Shown here piece by piece: positions 55,113 to 63,901 of a stretch of DNA of 64,000 nt. Position 1 is the first letter of the stretch; the number at the start of each line of letters is the position of its first letter. Where the stretch lies: the NCBI GenBank assembly GCA_021773175.1, contig JAJFKO010000019.1, positions 62,001 to 126,000 on the forward strand, in the 5' to 3' direction. The notes beneath the pieces were generated by a model. The model ran no database searches, had not been told where the DNA came from, and saw only the letters and a program-made list of their open reading frames with translations. The translations under genes were made by a program, and so were the position numbers. This DNA is from Gammaproteobacteria bacterium. GTDB taxonomy: Bacteria > Pseudomonadota > Gammaproteobacteria > JAJFKO01.

Positions 55113-55286
55113 TTAAGAGCCAAATAATGAACTTCCACTTTTAAAGTTAACTTTCTTCTGTTTGGCTTGTAGGAAGATATCTTGTAATGAGACTTTGCTG
55201 CATGGTTTTCTCTGTGAGCTATTAGCTTGATCATTTACAGGTGCTTGATTAACGCTGGTTGTTGCTGCTTGAGTCTTCTTCGTCAT
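55113..55286 (-). CDS. Short polar protein of unknown function (57 aa)
   Basis: Translated by hand: MTKKTQAATTSVNQAPVNDQ at the start, a middle with KPCSKVSLQDIFLQAKQKK, and the end FKSGSSLFGS. AAAGGAG lies 9 nt before the ATG at 55286. It has no signal or membrane segment. It is convergent with the lipoprotein gene. No family is recognised; a short soluble protein beside type IVB components might be an adaptor or chaperone, but that is speculation. Confidence 0.55.
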   Translation of the reverse strand: MTKKTQAATTSVNQAPVNDQANSSQRKPCSKVSLQDIFLQAKQKKVNFKSGSSLFGS

Positions 55287-55633
55287 GTCCTGTACTCCTT
55301 TACTCTATAACTTAGCTTGCCTAATAATCAATATACAATATTTGTATTGCAGGACTATTGCGCTAAAGTATCAATTTGTAACAGAGCGATCTATTATTTT
55401 AGGACTTAGGCTCAACCCCAATCTTTGCGTTAATGATGTTGGCATTTATCGTCAGTCCTATATTTCATGTAGAGAAGTAAGCAATTGATTAATAATAACT
55501 TATATTAAATAAAAAATTTTTAAAATAGATGTGGGTAATTAATGTTCTGTTAAGTTTATAGCTATATAATGCCTGAAAGTTTAAATATGCTGGCAATAAA
55601 TCTGCAGCAATAACGAATTGGAAGTAACAAAGC
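55287..55633. other. Intergenic region with a MITE-like element
   Basis: The region holds the short palindromic element at 55401-55459 and AT-rich sequence that should contain the promoter of the gene at 55634. No coding sequence is convincing. Confidence 0.5.
55401..55459. repeat. MITE-like palindromic element, short form (copy 5)
   Basis: 59 bp (AGGACTTAGG to GTCAGTCCT) sharing the same internal junction, TTAATGATGTTGGCATTTA, as the short copy at 41158. The terminal repeats are imperfect here. Confidence 0.8.
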
Positions 55634-57373
55634 ATGAATGGCTATCATCGCGTTAATCCCCTTGCTGAATATGGCTTATTTGGTGATTTAGTCACCTTTA
55701 TTAATGCGTTTTCTTGTCTAATAGACTTAGCAGATGAGGGTCTTCCTGTATTTAGAGAGCAGCATTCTGCTTCTCTGCTTGCAGGAAAAAAACAGAACGA
55801 CATGACTATTCCTCAAAGGACTGAGTATGTTATGAATAGAGCTGTGAATTTAACTCAAACTGGCGCGCTCGTTATTTTGCGTGCTACGGCAATTGAGATC
55901 AGGGATGAGCTATACGCTCTAAAGGATGAGTTAGAAGCTCAAAGGTCTGAGTTAGAAACTCTAACAGCCTTGCTAGAAGGTCTTGATTTACCAGGATTGG
56001 TTTCTAAATTAAATCTATTGTCTAAAAAAGTACGAAAAGTATTTGTGTCTATTCAAGAAGACACAAGCGGTAATGACGTTATTAATAATGTTAAAAAACT
56101 ATTTATTGCATTTCCTCAATTCACCATGCAATGGCATGAAGCAATTTTAAAGATTTTAATTAATATATATTATTTTTCTCCATTGGCTAGTTTTGAAGGA
56201 CTAGGATTTGAGGTGGAAGCGTTCTATGGCGCTCATGGGAATGGTGTGGAAGCTCCAGGTTATACTCAAATGTCGATGATGAGAACTGCTGCTGATGCAG
56301 CCGATGATTTAGATTATAGTGCTGAAGGTCTACTACCTCAGCCAATGTCTGATCTAGACTTAGATTTGATATTGTCGGGACCTGTTGGCGCAGCATCGCA
56401 AACTCAGTATGATCAAATCTGGGGGAGTCCTTCATTTTCGATGATTCCGGCAGGTGAAATTAACTATCAATGGCTTGATGAGCCAGAAGACCCAATAGAC
56501 ATGATGTATGATGATGCAAGCAGTCATCCTTATTATCGCAACGGGAGTGGTGACCATAACCTTGTTGTCGAGCTTCCTGGGCAAGCAGAAGCACAAGCAC
56601 AAGCACAAGCACAAGCAGAAGCAGAAGCAGAAGCAGAAGGCGAAGAGTCTGCTTCGCATGATGATGAATCTCCTGTTCCGACTGACGCTTCCTCGGAAGA
56701 TGCACTGCTAGAATCAACAGAAGAAATAGAGCCAATAGGGGTTTCTCAACCCGTGCAAAGAGTATTGCGTAGTAGTTCACAGGGGCGAGAGGGAGAGAGT
56801 GAGCAAAGTGTTGCTTCAGACGCAAATTTACTATTAACAAACCGCGATTGTTTATTAACAATAAAGTTATTATTGGCAAGCCATATTAAACTTGAGGTTT
56901 CTCATTTAGCGAATCAATTAATTAATAATAGTCATCCTCGAGTTAGCGAGCGACATGCTGCTAGAGTTGTTACTCGTTTGATAGATTCAGGCATTGTGCA
57001 AAGCGATAGGCAAGGTTTTATGGGCATTAATACTGTCCTCATAAAAAGCTATACATGGCAACTTCGTGCTGCAGAACAATATGGTCAGGAGATCTTAACT
57101 TTATTAGATAGTCGTCAAATACAGCCAGTACCAGTTGCTGCTGAACGGCTTAGATTGCCAATACAAGCATGCAAAAGACTACCATCGTGGCATGGCTCTA
57201 CAGCTAAGTCGCGAAAACCATTGGGACTTAAAGAGCGAGGACTTAATGGTGCGGGGAAAAGACGGCATAAAGTATCGACTACTGTTACTAAGGCTATTCA
57301 AGATAAATTGGATGCTCAGGATAATATGCGATGTGTACAGCTTGGTTTACGAGCTAGAACTCATAGTTCCTAG
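55634..57373 (+). CDS. 579-residue effector-like protein with hexanucleotide-repeat linker
   Basis: No family recognised. The N-terminal ~200 residues are helical with a coiled coil near 90-125 (EIRDELYALKDELEAQRSEL). A central acidic, low-complexity linker contains an AQAQAQAEAEAEAE tract coded by 6-bp repeats. Residues ~400-480 resemble a winged-helix unit (LASHIKLEVSHLANQLI, SERHAARVVTRLIDSGIV). The end is very basic (KSRKPLGLKERG, GAGKRRHKVS), as in nuclear-localising or nucleic-acid-binding proteins. GGAAG lies before the ATG. It could be a secreted effector acting on host DNA; this is inference. Only 2 bp separate it from the convergent ogt gene. Confidence 0.72.
   Translation: MNGYHRVNPLAEYGLFGDLVTFINAFSCLIDLADEGLPVFREQHSASLLAGKKQNDMTIPQRTEYVMNRAVNLTQTGALVILRATAIEIRDELYALKDELEAQRSELETLTALLEGLDLPGLVSKLNLLSKKVRKVFVSIQEDTSGNDVINNVKKLFIAFPQFTMQWHEAILKILINIYYFSPLASFEGLGFEVEAFYGAHGNGVEAPGYTQMSMMRTAADAADDLDYSAEGLLPQPMSDLDLDLILSGPVGAASQTQYDQIWGSPSFSMIPAGEINYQWLDEPEDPIDMMYDDASSHPYYRNGSGDHNLVVELPGQAEAQAQAQAQAEAEAEAEGEESASHDDESPVPTDASSEDALLESTEEIEPIGVSQPVQRVLRSSSQGREGESEQSVASDANLLLTNRDCLLTIKLLLASHIKLEVSHLANQLINNSHPRVSERHAARVVTRLIDSGIVQSDRQGFMGINTVLIKSYTWQLRAAEQYGQEILTLLDSRQIQPVPVAAERLRLPIQACKRLPSWHGSTAKSRKPLGLKERGLNGAGKRRHKVSTTVTKAIQDKLDAQDNMRCVQLGLRARTHSS
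56583..56639. repeat. Hexanucleotide tandem repeat (CAAGCA/GAAGCA)n inside the 579-residue protein gene
   Basis: About nine to ten 6-bp units encode alternating Gln-Ala then Glu-Ala dipeptides. Unit length keeps the frame, so slippage would change only linker length. Confidence 0.85.
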
Positions 57374-57375
57374 AG

Positions 57376-57855
57376 TCAAATAGATTCTTCATGCTGTAAT
57401 AACCATTGTTTCACATCAAGGTTATTACCATCTGTTTCACCGGCAAAGCCGCCTAAACTTGTTTGGCTAACGACCCGATGACAAGGGATAACAATGGCAA
57501 TGGGGTTTGTACGACAAGCTTGGCCAATGGCGCGAGGACTGCTTTGTAATTTTTTCGCTAGACTTCCATAAGTTTCAACTTGTCCGGTTGGGATTTCACG
57601 TAATGCTTGCCAGACACGTTTTTGAAAATCTGTGCCTTGGACTTCTAAAGGTAAGTCAAATTTAAAACTATTATCTTGCCAAAATGTCTTTAATTGTTGT
57701 TTGGTGTTAGCAATAATTTGATTACTGTTACTTTTATTGCTTTGATAGTTTTGTGGAAATAATTCTATGTGAAGTAGGTGAGTATCACTCGCGACAATAA
57801 CTAATTCACCACAGGGCCAGCTAATAGATTCGCTATAAGGATGTTGTTGTTGCAT
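57376..57855 (-). CDS. ogt: Methylated-DNA--protein-cysteine S-methyltransferase
   Basis: The suicide enzyme moves the methyl group of O6-methylguanine to its own Cys. The active site is IVIPCHRVVSQTSLGGFAG, preceded by the helix-turn-helix and arginine-finger region (VWQALREIPTGQVETYGSLAKKL, SSPRAIGQACRTNPIAI). 159 aa fits Ogt rather than the larger Ada. GGGAGG stands 9 nt before the ATG at 57855; a frame 32 codons longer has no better site. Confidence 0.94.
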   Translation of the reverse strand: MQQQHPYSESISWPCGELVIVASDTHLLHIELFPQNYQSNKSNSNQIIANTKQQLKTFWQDNSFKFDLPLEVQGTDFQKRVWQALREIPTGQVETYGSLAKKLQSSPRAIGQACRTNPIAIVIPCHRVVSQTSLGGFAGETDGNNLDVKQWLLQHEESI

Positions 57856-57935
57856 TGAGTATTTCCTCCCATCTGAAATTTTAATGAGGCTGAAAAACGA
57901 AGAGATTGATGTTGAGCGTAAGTCTTGTGAAATAA

Positions 57936-57976
57936 ATGATGCCGCGAGCAAGCGTCCTGCTTACCTGCGGCATCAT
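57936..57976 (-). terminator. Hairpin terminator after the rplS operon
   Basis: ATGATGCCGC (57936-57945) and GCGGCATCAT (57967-57976) form a 10-bp stem with internal pairing. On the minus strand it is followed by TTATTT, fitting termination of the ffh/rpsP-rplS transcripts. A second hairpin (TAGCCCGACAG/CTGTCAGGCTA, about 58021-58050) lies closer to rplS. Confidence 0.65.
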
Positions 57977-58079
57977 GACTGTATTATTACAGAAATATAA
58001 ATTGATGACAGAGATGAATGTAGCCCGACAGCAAGGAGTCTGTCAGGCTATATTGCAAATTTTATTATTAAGATCTTTA

Positions 58080-58484
58080 TTATACGGTAGTTTCTTCAGC
58101 AGCTTTTGGTGGCGTTGCTTTTTTAGAGCTATTCTTTTTAACCAATTTTTCTTTGATTCGAGCAGAACGGCCACTACGTTCACGCAGATAGTAAAGTTTC
58201 GCACGACGAACATCGCCACGACGCTTAACTTCAATACTATCAACTAATGGGCTGTAAGTTTGGAAAACACGTTCCACACCTTCGCCATGAGAAATTTTAC
58301 GCACAGTAAAAGCAGAGTTTAATCCACGGTTACGTTTAGCGATGACAACACCTTCAAAAGCCTGCAGACGGGTACGCGTACCCTCAGTGACTTTTACCAT
58401 AACAACAACTGAGTCACCTGCACGAAAATCAGGAACAGTTTTTGTCATTTGTTCAGCTTCAATTTGCTGAATTATATTACTCAT
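58080..58484 (-). CDS. rplS: 50S ribosomal protein L19
   Basis: L19 sits at the 30S-50S interface. [46 protein letters not shown] and [20 protein letters not shown] are the universal blocks. The true start is the ATG at 58484 with AAGGAG at 7 nt; the longer frame overlapping trmD is not real. The C-terminus carries a Lys/Ala/Glu extension of about 20 residues. It closes the rpsP-rimM-trmD-rplS operon. Confidence 0.97.
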   Translation of the reverse strand: MSNIIQQIEAEQMTKTVPDFRAGDSVVVMVKVTEGTRTRLQAFEGVVIAKRNRGLNSAFTVRKISHGEGVERVFQTYSPLVDSIEVKRRGDVRRAKLYYLRERSGRSARIKEKLVKKNSSKKATPPKAAEETTV

Positions 58485-58524
58485 TTGATAACTCCTTGCA
58501 ATAACATCGAACATATAAAAACGG

Positions 58525-59271
58525 TTAAATAGTGCTTTTATATGTCTTGATAAATTCATCTAACAATTCTTGGTCAGCAGCAGTTAACTGCTGTTGTGCC
58601 AATAAGTCAGGACGTTTTAACCAAGTCTGTCCTAAAGCTTGTTGCCTGCGCCATTTTGCGATGGCCTTATGGTCGCCGGCTAATAAAACCTTAGGTACTT
58701 GTAAACCCTGATAATCATCTGGGCGCGTATAGTGCGGATAATCTAATAAACCGTCACTAAACGAGTCTTGTAATGCTGATTCTGCATCGCCTAATGCTTT
58801 TGGCAATAAACGAATGACAGTATCGAGCATTGTCATCGCGGCAAATTCACCGCCACTTAGTACATAGTCCCCAACTGACCATTGCTCATCAACAAACTGC
58901 TCAATAAAGCGTTGGTCAACACCCTCATAACGTCCAGCAACAAAGATTAAATTCTGCTGCGAGGCAAGTTGTTGAGCCGCTTGCTGATTAAATTTATCTC
59001 CCTTAGGTGATAAAAATAATACTTTACTCTGTGGGCCAAGCGTTTGCTTCGCCTCTTGTAATGCATCCTGTAAAGGTTGTATTTGCATTACCATGCCAGG
59101 ACCACCACCGTAAGGTTTATCATCGACATTGCGATGCTTGTCCTGACTAAAATCACGTGGATTAAAATACTGTATATCCACTAAGTTATTCTGTTGTGCT
59201 CGTCCTGGAATGCCGTAATCTAATGCGGCAAACATTTCTGGAAACAAGCTTATTACACCAACTTTTAACAT
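58525..59271 (-). CDS. trmD: tRNA (guanine-37-N1)-methyltransferase TrmD
   Basis: TrmD methylates G37 of tRNAs, preventing frameshifts. The SPOUT fold is marked by [36 protein letters not shown], the knot region [33 protein letters not shown] and [16 protein letters not shown]. 248 aa is standard. It lies between rimM and rplS, as in most gammaproteobacteria. Confidence 0.97.
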   Translation of the reverse strand: MLKVGVISLFPEMFAALDYGIPGRAQQNNLVDIQYFNPRDFSQDKHRNVDDKPYGGGPGMVMQIQPLQDALQEAKQTLGPQSKVLFLSPKGDKFNQQAAQQLASQQNLIFVAGRYEGVDQRFIEQFVDEQWSVGDYVLSGGEFAAMTMLDTVIRLLPKALGDAESALQDSFSDGLLDYPHYTRPDDYQGLQVPKVLLAGDHKAIAKWRRQQALGQTWLKRPDLLAQQQLTAADQELLDEFIKTYKSTI

Positions 59272-59283
59272 GAGACTCCGCCT

Positions 59284-59793
59284 TTAAAAGTCGGCATCCC
59301 AGTCGACTACCATTGCTTGTGTAGCCAAGTCGATATTTTTTATCACTTGGTCCTTAATAAAAGGAATCAAGTGACGCTTTTGACCGGCAACTACCATGAC
59401 ATCATTGGCGCCAGTGGCAAGCAAATGCGATACCTTGCCCAGTAACTGATCTTGTAAGTTCGTTACTGTTAGGCCTTCTAAATCGTGCCAGTAATACTCG
59501 CCTTCTGCGGCCTTTGGCAATTGCGATTTATCTATCGCAAGTTCTAAATTCGTGTAGCTTTGTGCTTTATCACGGTCATCACAATCAGTAAAACGGATAA
59601 CAATGTTTTTCGCAGAGACCTTATAGTCGGCAATATCTATTGATTGCCAAGCTTTTGCGTGTTTTATTTGCCAAGGCAAATAATCAAAAACCTTACTAGG
59701 GTCTGTTGTAAAACTATTTAATTTCACCCAGCCTTTCACCCCATGAGGGGCGCCGACTTTTGCAATGATGATTTTATCTTCACTTTGCGTCAT
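59284..59793 (-). CDS. rimM: Ribosome maturation factor RimM
   Basis: RimM assists 30S assembly by binding S19. The N-terminal barrel starts IIIAKVGAPHGVKGWVKLNSFTTDP, and the PRC-barrel part contains GEYYWHDLEGLTV and the usual end VIKNIDLATQAMVVDWDADF. 169 aa is normal. It lies 12 bp upstream of trmD and 11 bp after rpsP. Confidence 0.96.
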   Translation of the reverse strand: MTQSEDKIIIAKVGAPHGVKGWVKLNSFTTDPSKVFDYLPWQIKHAKAWQSIDIADYKVSAKNIVIRFTDCDDRDKAQSYTNLELAIDKSQLPKAAEGEYYWHDLEGLTVTNLQDQLLGKVSHLLATGANDVMVVAGQKRHLIPFIKDQVIKNIDLATQAMVVDWDADF

Positions 59794-59804
59794 AACGTAA
59801 TAAA

Positions 59805-60053
59805 CTATGCTGCTTTGCGATGTTTCTTAATTAATTGCTTAACAGTATCAGAAGGTTGTGCACCATTACTGATCCAGTAATCAATACGTTCAATATCTAA
59901 GCGCAATGGTTCTTCTTGACCACGTGCTACTGGGTTATAAAGTCCAACTTGCTCAATGAAGCGGCCATCACGAGGTTTGCGCCTATCAGCAACAACCACG
60001 TGATAAAAAGGCTTTTTCTTAGCGCCGGAACGTGCGAGACGAATCACTACCAT
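59805..60053 (-). CDS. rpsP: 30S ribosomal protein S16
   Basis: S16 is required early in 30S assembly. [41 protein letters not shown] is the universal N-terminal sequence pattern; the end reads [11 protein letters not shown]. 82 aa is typical. It opens the ribosomal operon; about 200 bp separate it from the upstream ffh stop and should contain its promoter. Confidence 0.98.
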   Translation of the reverse strand: MVVIRLARSGAKKKPFYHVVVADRRKPRDGRFIEQVGLYNPVARGQEEPLRLDIERIDYWISNGAQPSDTVKQLIKKHRKAA

Positions 60054-60257
60054 GAATCTAATCCTCTGTTCAAATATTAGTAACTTTTAAAGGTCCGCCA
60101 TTATACGTAAGATTTTTCATTTTTGGAAGGCTTAAAAGCAGGCTTTTTAGCAGACCATATGAGGCATAACACATCGTGGCTAAGGATTAGTTGTTAAGCG
60201 CTTGAAAAACATGAATAACATTGGAATATGTAGCTCTCATTCCGAGCAATATATCCT

Positions 60258-61670
60258 TTATTCACTACCTGGAAAACCCGGTGGCATGTCGCCACCGCCA
60301 CCTAATTGGCCCATGCCACCAGGAGGCATCATGCCTTGCATGCCGCGCATCATCTTTTGCATGCCGCCTTTTTGTGAAACTTTCTTCATCATCTTTTGCA
60401 TCTGGGTGAATTGTTTCAAGACTTTATTAATTTCTTGTATGGAAGTGCCGGAACCTGATGCGATACGGCGTTTGCGAGAACCATTGATGACATCTGGGAA
60501 ATGGCGCTCTTTCAGGGTCATTGAATCAATAATAGCAACAATATGGATGAAATTTTTATCATTAACTTTTTCACGAGCAGCTTTGGGTAATTGGTTCATG
60601 CCAGGCATTTTATCGAGTAAGCCCATCATGCCACCCATATTTTGCATTTGTTTTAATTGGTCGCGAAAGTCTTCTAAGTTAAAGCCTTTACCTTTCTTGA
60701 TCTTTTTCGCAATCTTTTCAGCTTGTTTTTTATCAACTTTTTTCTCAATATCTTCGATCAACGTTAACATGTCACCCATACCAAGAATACGAGAGGTAAT
60801 TCTGTCTGGATGAAAAACTTCAAGCGCTTCGAGTTTTTCACCAACCCCTAAAAATTTAATGGGTTTGCCAGTAATTTTGCGGATGGATAAGGCGGCACCA
60901 CCTCGCGCATCACCATCAATCTTGGTTAGAATAACCCCAGTAAGAGGTAAGGCTTCATCAAATGCTTTTGCAGTATTGGCTGCATCTTGACCTGTCATGC
61001 TATCGACGACAAACAAGGTTTCAATTGGATTAATTGCCGCATGAATATCTTTTATTTCAGACATCATGTCACTATCTATATGTAAACGACCCGCAGTATC
61101 AACGAGAATGACATCAACAAACTGTTTCTTAGCTGCTTCAATAGCTCGTTTGGCAATTTTAACTGGATTTTCAGAGCTAGTGCTTTCATGAAATTTAACA
61201 TCTAAGGTTTCAGCAATGGTTTTAAGCTGAGTAATAGCTGCTGGACGATAAACGTCACAACTTACTACCATTACGGATTTCTTTTGTTCTTGTAGGCGTT
61301 TAGCAAGTTTACCCACCGAGGTGGTTTTACCAGAACCTTGTAAACCCGCCATCAAGATGACGGCAGGGGGCTGGCAGGCAAGGTCGAGTTCAGTTTGGCT
61401 TTCACCCATTACTTTAACAAGGCAATCATTAACGATTTTAATGAAAGCTTGGCCTGGATTAAGGCTCAAATGTATTTCTTGGCCAATCGCCGCATTCTTT
61501 ACATCAGCCGTAAATTCTTTAACGACAGGTAGGGCAACATCCGCTTCTAGCAAGGCTTTACGTACTTCGCGTAGGGTATCTTTAATATTGTCATCGGTTA
61601 AACGACCTTGGCCGCGAACATTCTTTAATGCCTTGGATAAACGATCCGATAAGCTTTCAAACATTGCCAT
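60258..61670 (-). CDS. ffh: Signal recognition particle protein Ffh
   Basis: Ffh is the GTPase that, with 4.5S RNA, targets membrane proteins. The N domain is followed by the G domain motifs GLQGSGKTTSVGKLA, DVYRPAAITQL, VDTAGRLHIDSDMM and TKIDGDARGGAAL. The Met-rich M domain has MQNMGGMMGLLDKMPGM and the RNA-binding RKRRIASGSGTSIQEINKVLKQF, ending in a Met/Gly-rich tail. The start at 61670 has AGGAAA upstream; a 10-codon longer frame is unlikely. Confidence 0.97.
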   Translation of the reverse strand: MAMFESLSDRLSKALKNVRGQGRLTDDNIKDTLREVRKALLEADVALPVVKEFTADVKNAAIGQEIHLSLNPGQAFIKIVNDCLVKVMGESQTELDLACQPPAVILMAGLQGSGKTTSVGKLAKRLQEQKKSVMVVSCDVYRPAAITQLKTIAETLDVKFHESTSSENPVKIAKRAIEAAKKQFVDVILVDTAGRLHIDSDMMSEIKDIHAAINPIETLFVVDSMTGQDAANTAKAFDEALPLTGVILTKIDGDARGGAALSIRKITGKPIKFLGVGEKLEALEVFHPDRITSRILGMGDMLTLIEDIEKKVDKKQAEKIAKKIKKGKGFNLEDFRDQLKQMQNMGGMMGLLDKMPGMNQLPKAAREKVNDKNFIHIVAIIDSMTLKERHFPDVINGSRKRRIASGSGTSIQEINKVLKQFTQMQKMMKKVSQKGGMQKMMRGMQGMMPPGGMGQLGGGGDMPPGFPGSE

Positions 61671-61858
61671 GTTGCTGGTTTCCTGAATAGACTTGAACAA
61701 TTAGCAGGCGAGTATAGCAAAACAAATGCCATGGAAGCAAAATTGATAGACTATTCAGAGATATCACTGTCTAAAAAGTGGTTAACAATAAGGCATTGGT
61801 GTGTTAGAGTTTGCGTAATAATTTATTGTGAATATATTTTTAATTCGGAGGTAGAGTT

Positions 61859-62821
61859 GTGGATGCGCAAGTCGATGTTGAAGAGTCTCGTAAGCTAGTT
61901 ACAGATTATTCAGGTCCTTTTGAAGATAATCCCAAATATAGTCGTAATATTCTTGAGTATATTTCACAACGCTTAGAGCTTGATAAGCTTCAGGGTACAC
62001 CACAAGAACAACTATTAGCCCTGATTGCCATGATGGATTATAAAAGTGATACTTTTGCATTGGAGTCTCTCTTTGCCCAAGTTTCAGGAACAAGTATGGA
62101 TTTGGTAAGACGCAATAATGAGTATTTTCGTAACCCATGGGAACTTTTTATTGAGTATAAACCACGAAGACAATGTATTTCTCCTGCTGAATGTGAATCT
62201 GTTCTTCGTTCAGTTTTATTGTCTAAGCTGAATGATATTATTGAGCGTATACCGACAGCAGACAGTGGTAGCGATAACAATGCAATTAATGATGTTGAAA
62301 AAGCTGAGTTAATTAGCAATATAGAATATGCTAAAGATATTACAAAGACTAACCGAAAACTACGACAGAAATTACGACATTATGCAAAGATTGCTACTCT
62401 ATCGGGAGTGTTTTCAGGTGGTGTTGCAGTATTGTTGGCTGGTATCACTGGGGGGCTTGTTGTGGGGTCTTTAAGTGGAATTGGACTCGTTCCTGCTGCC
62501 ATTTGCGCTATTGCTACTGCTGTTGCTGTTGCTACTTCAGTTGCTAGTTTTGCGACAGCATTGGGTTTACTTGGGATCGGAAAGTGTTCTCAACGGTTTT
62601 ACGATAGCAAGATAACAGCGAGGCTTAAAAAGCCAACAGACGTTCCAACGACCTCTCCAATACTTCTTGCCAAATATGCACTTTTCAGTGCTGCAACGAT
62701 AAAAACGCCTCGAGTACCTAACTATATTAGAGGAGATGTAAGCTACACAGAAAGAGAGTATTTGCGGGATCAACAAAGAGAAAGAGATAGGCCTTCTGAG
62801 CCAATCTACGCTAGCCCTTAG
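61859..62821 (+). CDS. Protein of unknown function with a membrane hairpin, effector-like
   Basis: No family recognised. The protein starts at a GTG (61859) with an excellent GGAGG at 7 nt. The first 180 residues are helical and charged; then two long hydrophobic helices (LSGVFSGGVAVLLAGITGGLVVG and ALAIATAVAVATS-type, residues ~185-245) form a hairpin; the last 70 residues are polar and Arg-rich with no signal peptide. An internal hairpin and polar ends are common in effectors that sit in host membranes; this is inference. It interrupts the usual ffh-ypjD neighbourhood together with the toxin-antitoxin pair. Confidence 0.68.
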   Translation: MDAQVDVEESRKLVTDYSGPFEDNPKYSRNILEYISQRLELDKLQGTPQEQLLALIAMMDYKSDTFALESLFAQVSGTSMDLVRRNNEYFRNPWELFIEYKPRRQCISPAECESVLRSVLLSKLNDIIERIPTADSGSDNNAINDVEKAELISNIEYAKDITKTNRKLRQKLRHYAKIATLSGVFSGGVAVLLAGITGGLVVGSLSGIGLVPAAICAIATAVAVATSVASFATALGLLGIGKCSQRFYDSKITARLKKPTDVPTTSPILLAKYALFSAATIKTPRVPNYIRGDVSYTEREYLRDQQRERDRPSEPIYASP

Positions 62822-62984
62822 ATTTAGCTTTATAGCTTAACGTACATTAAAATATTAATGAGTAGACGAAACAGAATATTCAATTCAGATATGCCTGTGA
62901 GTGATAAGACATCTATTTAGAAGACTGTAGTATTGAGATATTTTCAGCTTGGAGTATATACAAAGATAGGTTAGATAGTGAAGT

Positions 62985-63407
62985 TTATTCAATATCCCAT
63001 GGATTTAGAATATCAACATTGGTATTTAAAAAGTCTTCAACATTTCTTGTTACCACGGTCATGCCATGTACAAGTGCTGTTGCCGCAATAATTGCATCTC
63101 TATCAGAGCTAGGGTTTGGAACATGAAGTTTCGCGCAACATTGGGCAATAGCAATGTCTAGTGACAATATACGGCCTGAAAAAGCAGGAAGAATATGAGA
63201 GTTAAGCCAAGAACGTAACATTGCACCTTGCGATGGGTCACGACGTTCAACAAGTAATACTCCTGTTTCAATTTCCAATATGGTAATGACAGATAAGAAA
63301 AGACTCGATACCGGACGTTTCTCGGCCCAAGCAGAAACATTTTTATTGGATTTATTCGATTTTGCTTTTCTTAGCTCTGAAATTACATTGGTATCGAGTA
63401 AATACAT
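62985..63407 (-). CDS. vapC: VapC-like PIN-domain toxin
   Basis: PIN-domain toxins are ribonucleases that cut tRNA or rRNA when not neutralised. MYLLDTNVISELRK carries Asp5, SVITILEIETGVLL the Glu, and SSDRDAIIAATALVHGMTVVTRNVEDF the further acidic residues of the PIN site. 140 aa is typical. The ATG overlaps the antitoxin stop (TAATG), so translation is coupled. Confidence 0.92.
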   Translation of the reverse strand: MYLLDTNVISELRKAKSNKSNKNVSAWAEKRPVSSLFLSVITILEIETGVLLVERRDPSQGAMLRSWLNSHILPAFSGRILSLDIAIAQCCAKLHVPNPSSDRDAIIAATALVHGMTVVTRNVEDFLNTNVDILNPWDIE

Positions 63408-63664
63408 TAATCAAAATCCTCCGGTCGATAAAGGGACTTACCTAATTTAGGTGGTTCAAAATCAATATCAGCACTATCAGGCATTGCCAACAAATCAATG
63501 ATATTTTCTTTAGTTTCAGTGAGTTTTTGATAATCTTTTATAGCTAATAACACATGAGCGGGTCGTCCTCTATCGGTAATAAAAACAGGTCCTTTTAAGG
63601 AGGCTCGTTTGATTTTGCTAACATCTTGGTTGAATTCTCTGCTGCTTACCGTTGTAATTCCCAT
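63407..63664 (-). CDS. Phd/YefM-family antitoxin
   Basis: This protein should bind and inhibit the VapC-like toxin and autoregulate the operon. The N-terminus TTVSSREFNQDVSKIKRAS and GPVFITDRGRPAHVLLAIKDYQKL are the Phd/YefM DNA-binding fold; the C-terminal LAMPDSADIDFEPPKLG resembles the toxin-binding tail found with FitB-like VapC toxins. The start is the ATG at 63664, with GGAG 6 nt upstream; a GTG four codons earlier is less likely. Confidence 0.92.
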   Translation of the reverse strand: MGITTVSSREFNQDVSKIKRASLKGPVFITDRGRPAHVLLAIKDYQKLTETKENIIDLLAMPDSADIDFEPPKLGKSLYRPEDFD

Positions 63665-63901
63665 ACTTTTCTCCACAACGAAATGTAGTAACGTAACTAC
63701 AAAAAGTATAGCAGTAAGGTAGCAATGAGTCTACATTTGGTCTACTCGCATTAAATTATACTCTCGGCGTTTCAGAAGGCGATGCATTTATTGTAAGTTT
63801 TGTCTCTGTATAGGCCGTTTCAGTGGCTGATAGCCTTGTATTCGATAGGATGGTATGATGCTGTTTTTAATTATTTATATAGAGATTGAATAAGTAAAAT
63901 C

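Noticed and set aside
58485-58559. N-terminal extension of L19 overlapping trmD
   Set aside because: The ATG at 58484 has AAGGAG and matches the family start; the extension only reflects an open frame.
60202-60813. 203-codon plus-strand frame rich in Met/Cys/Pro
   Set aside because: It lies wholly opposite the Ffh M domain, whose Met/Gly-rich coding produces it.
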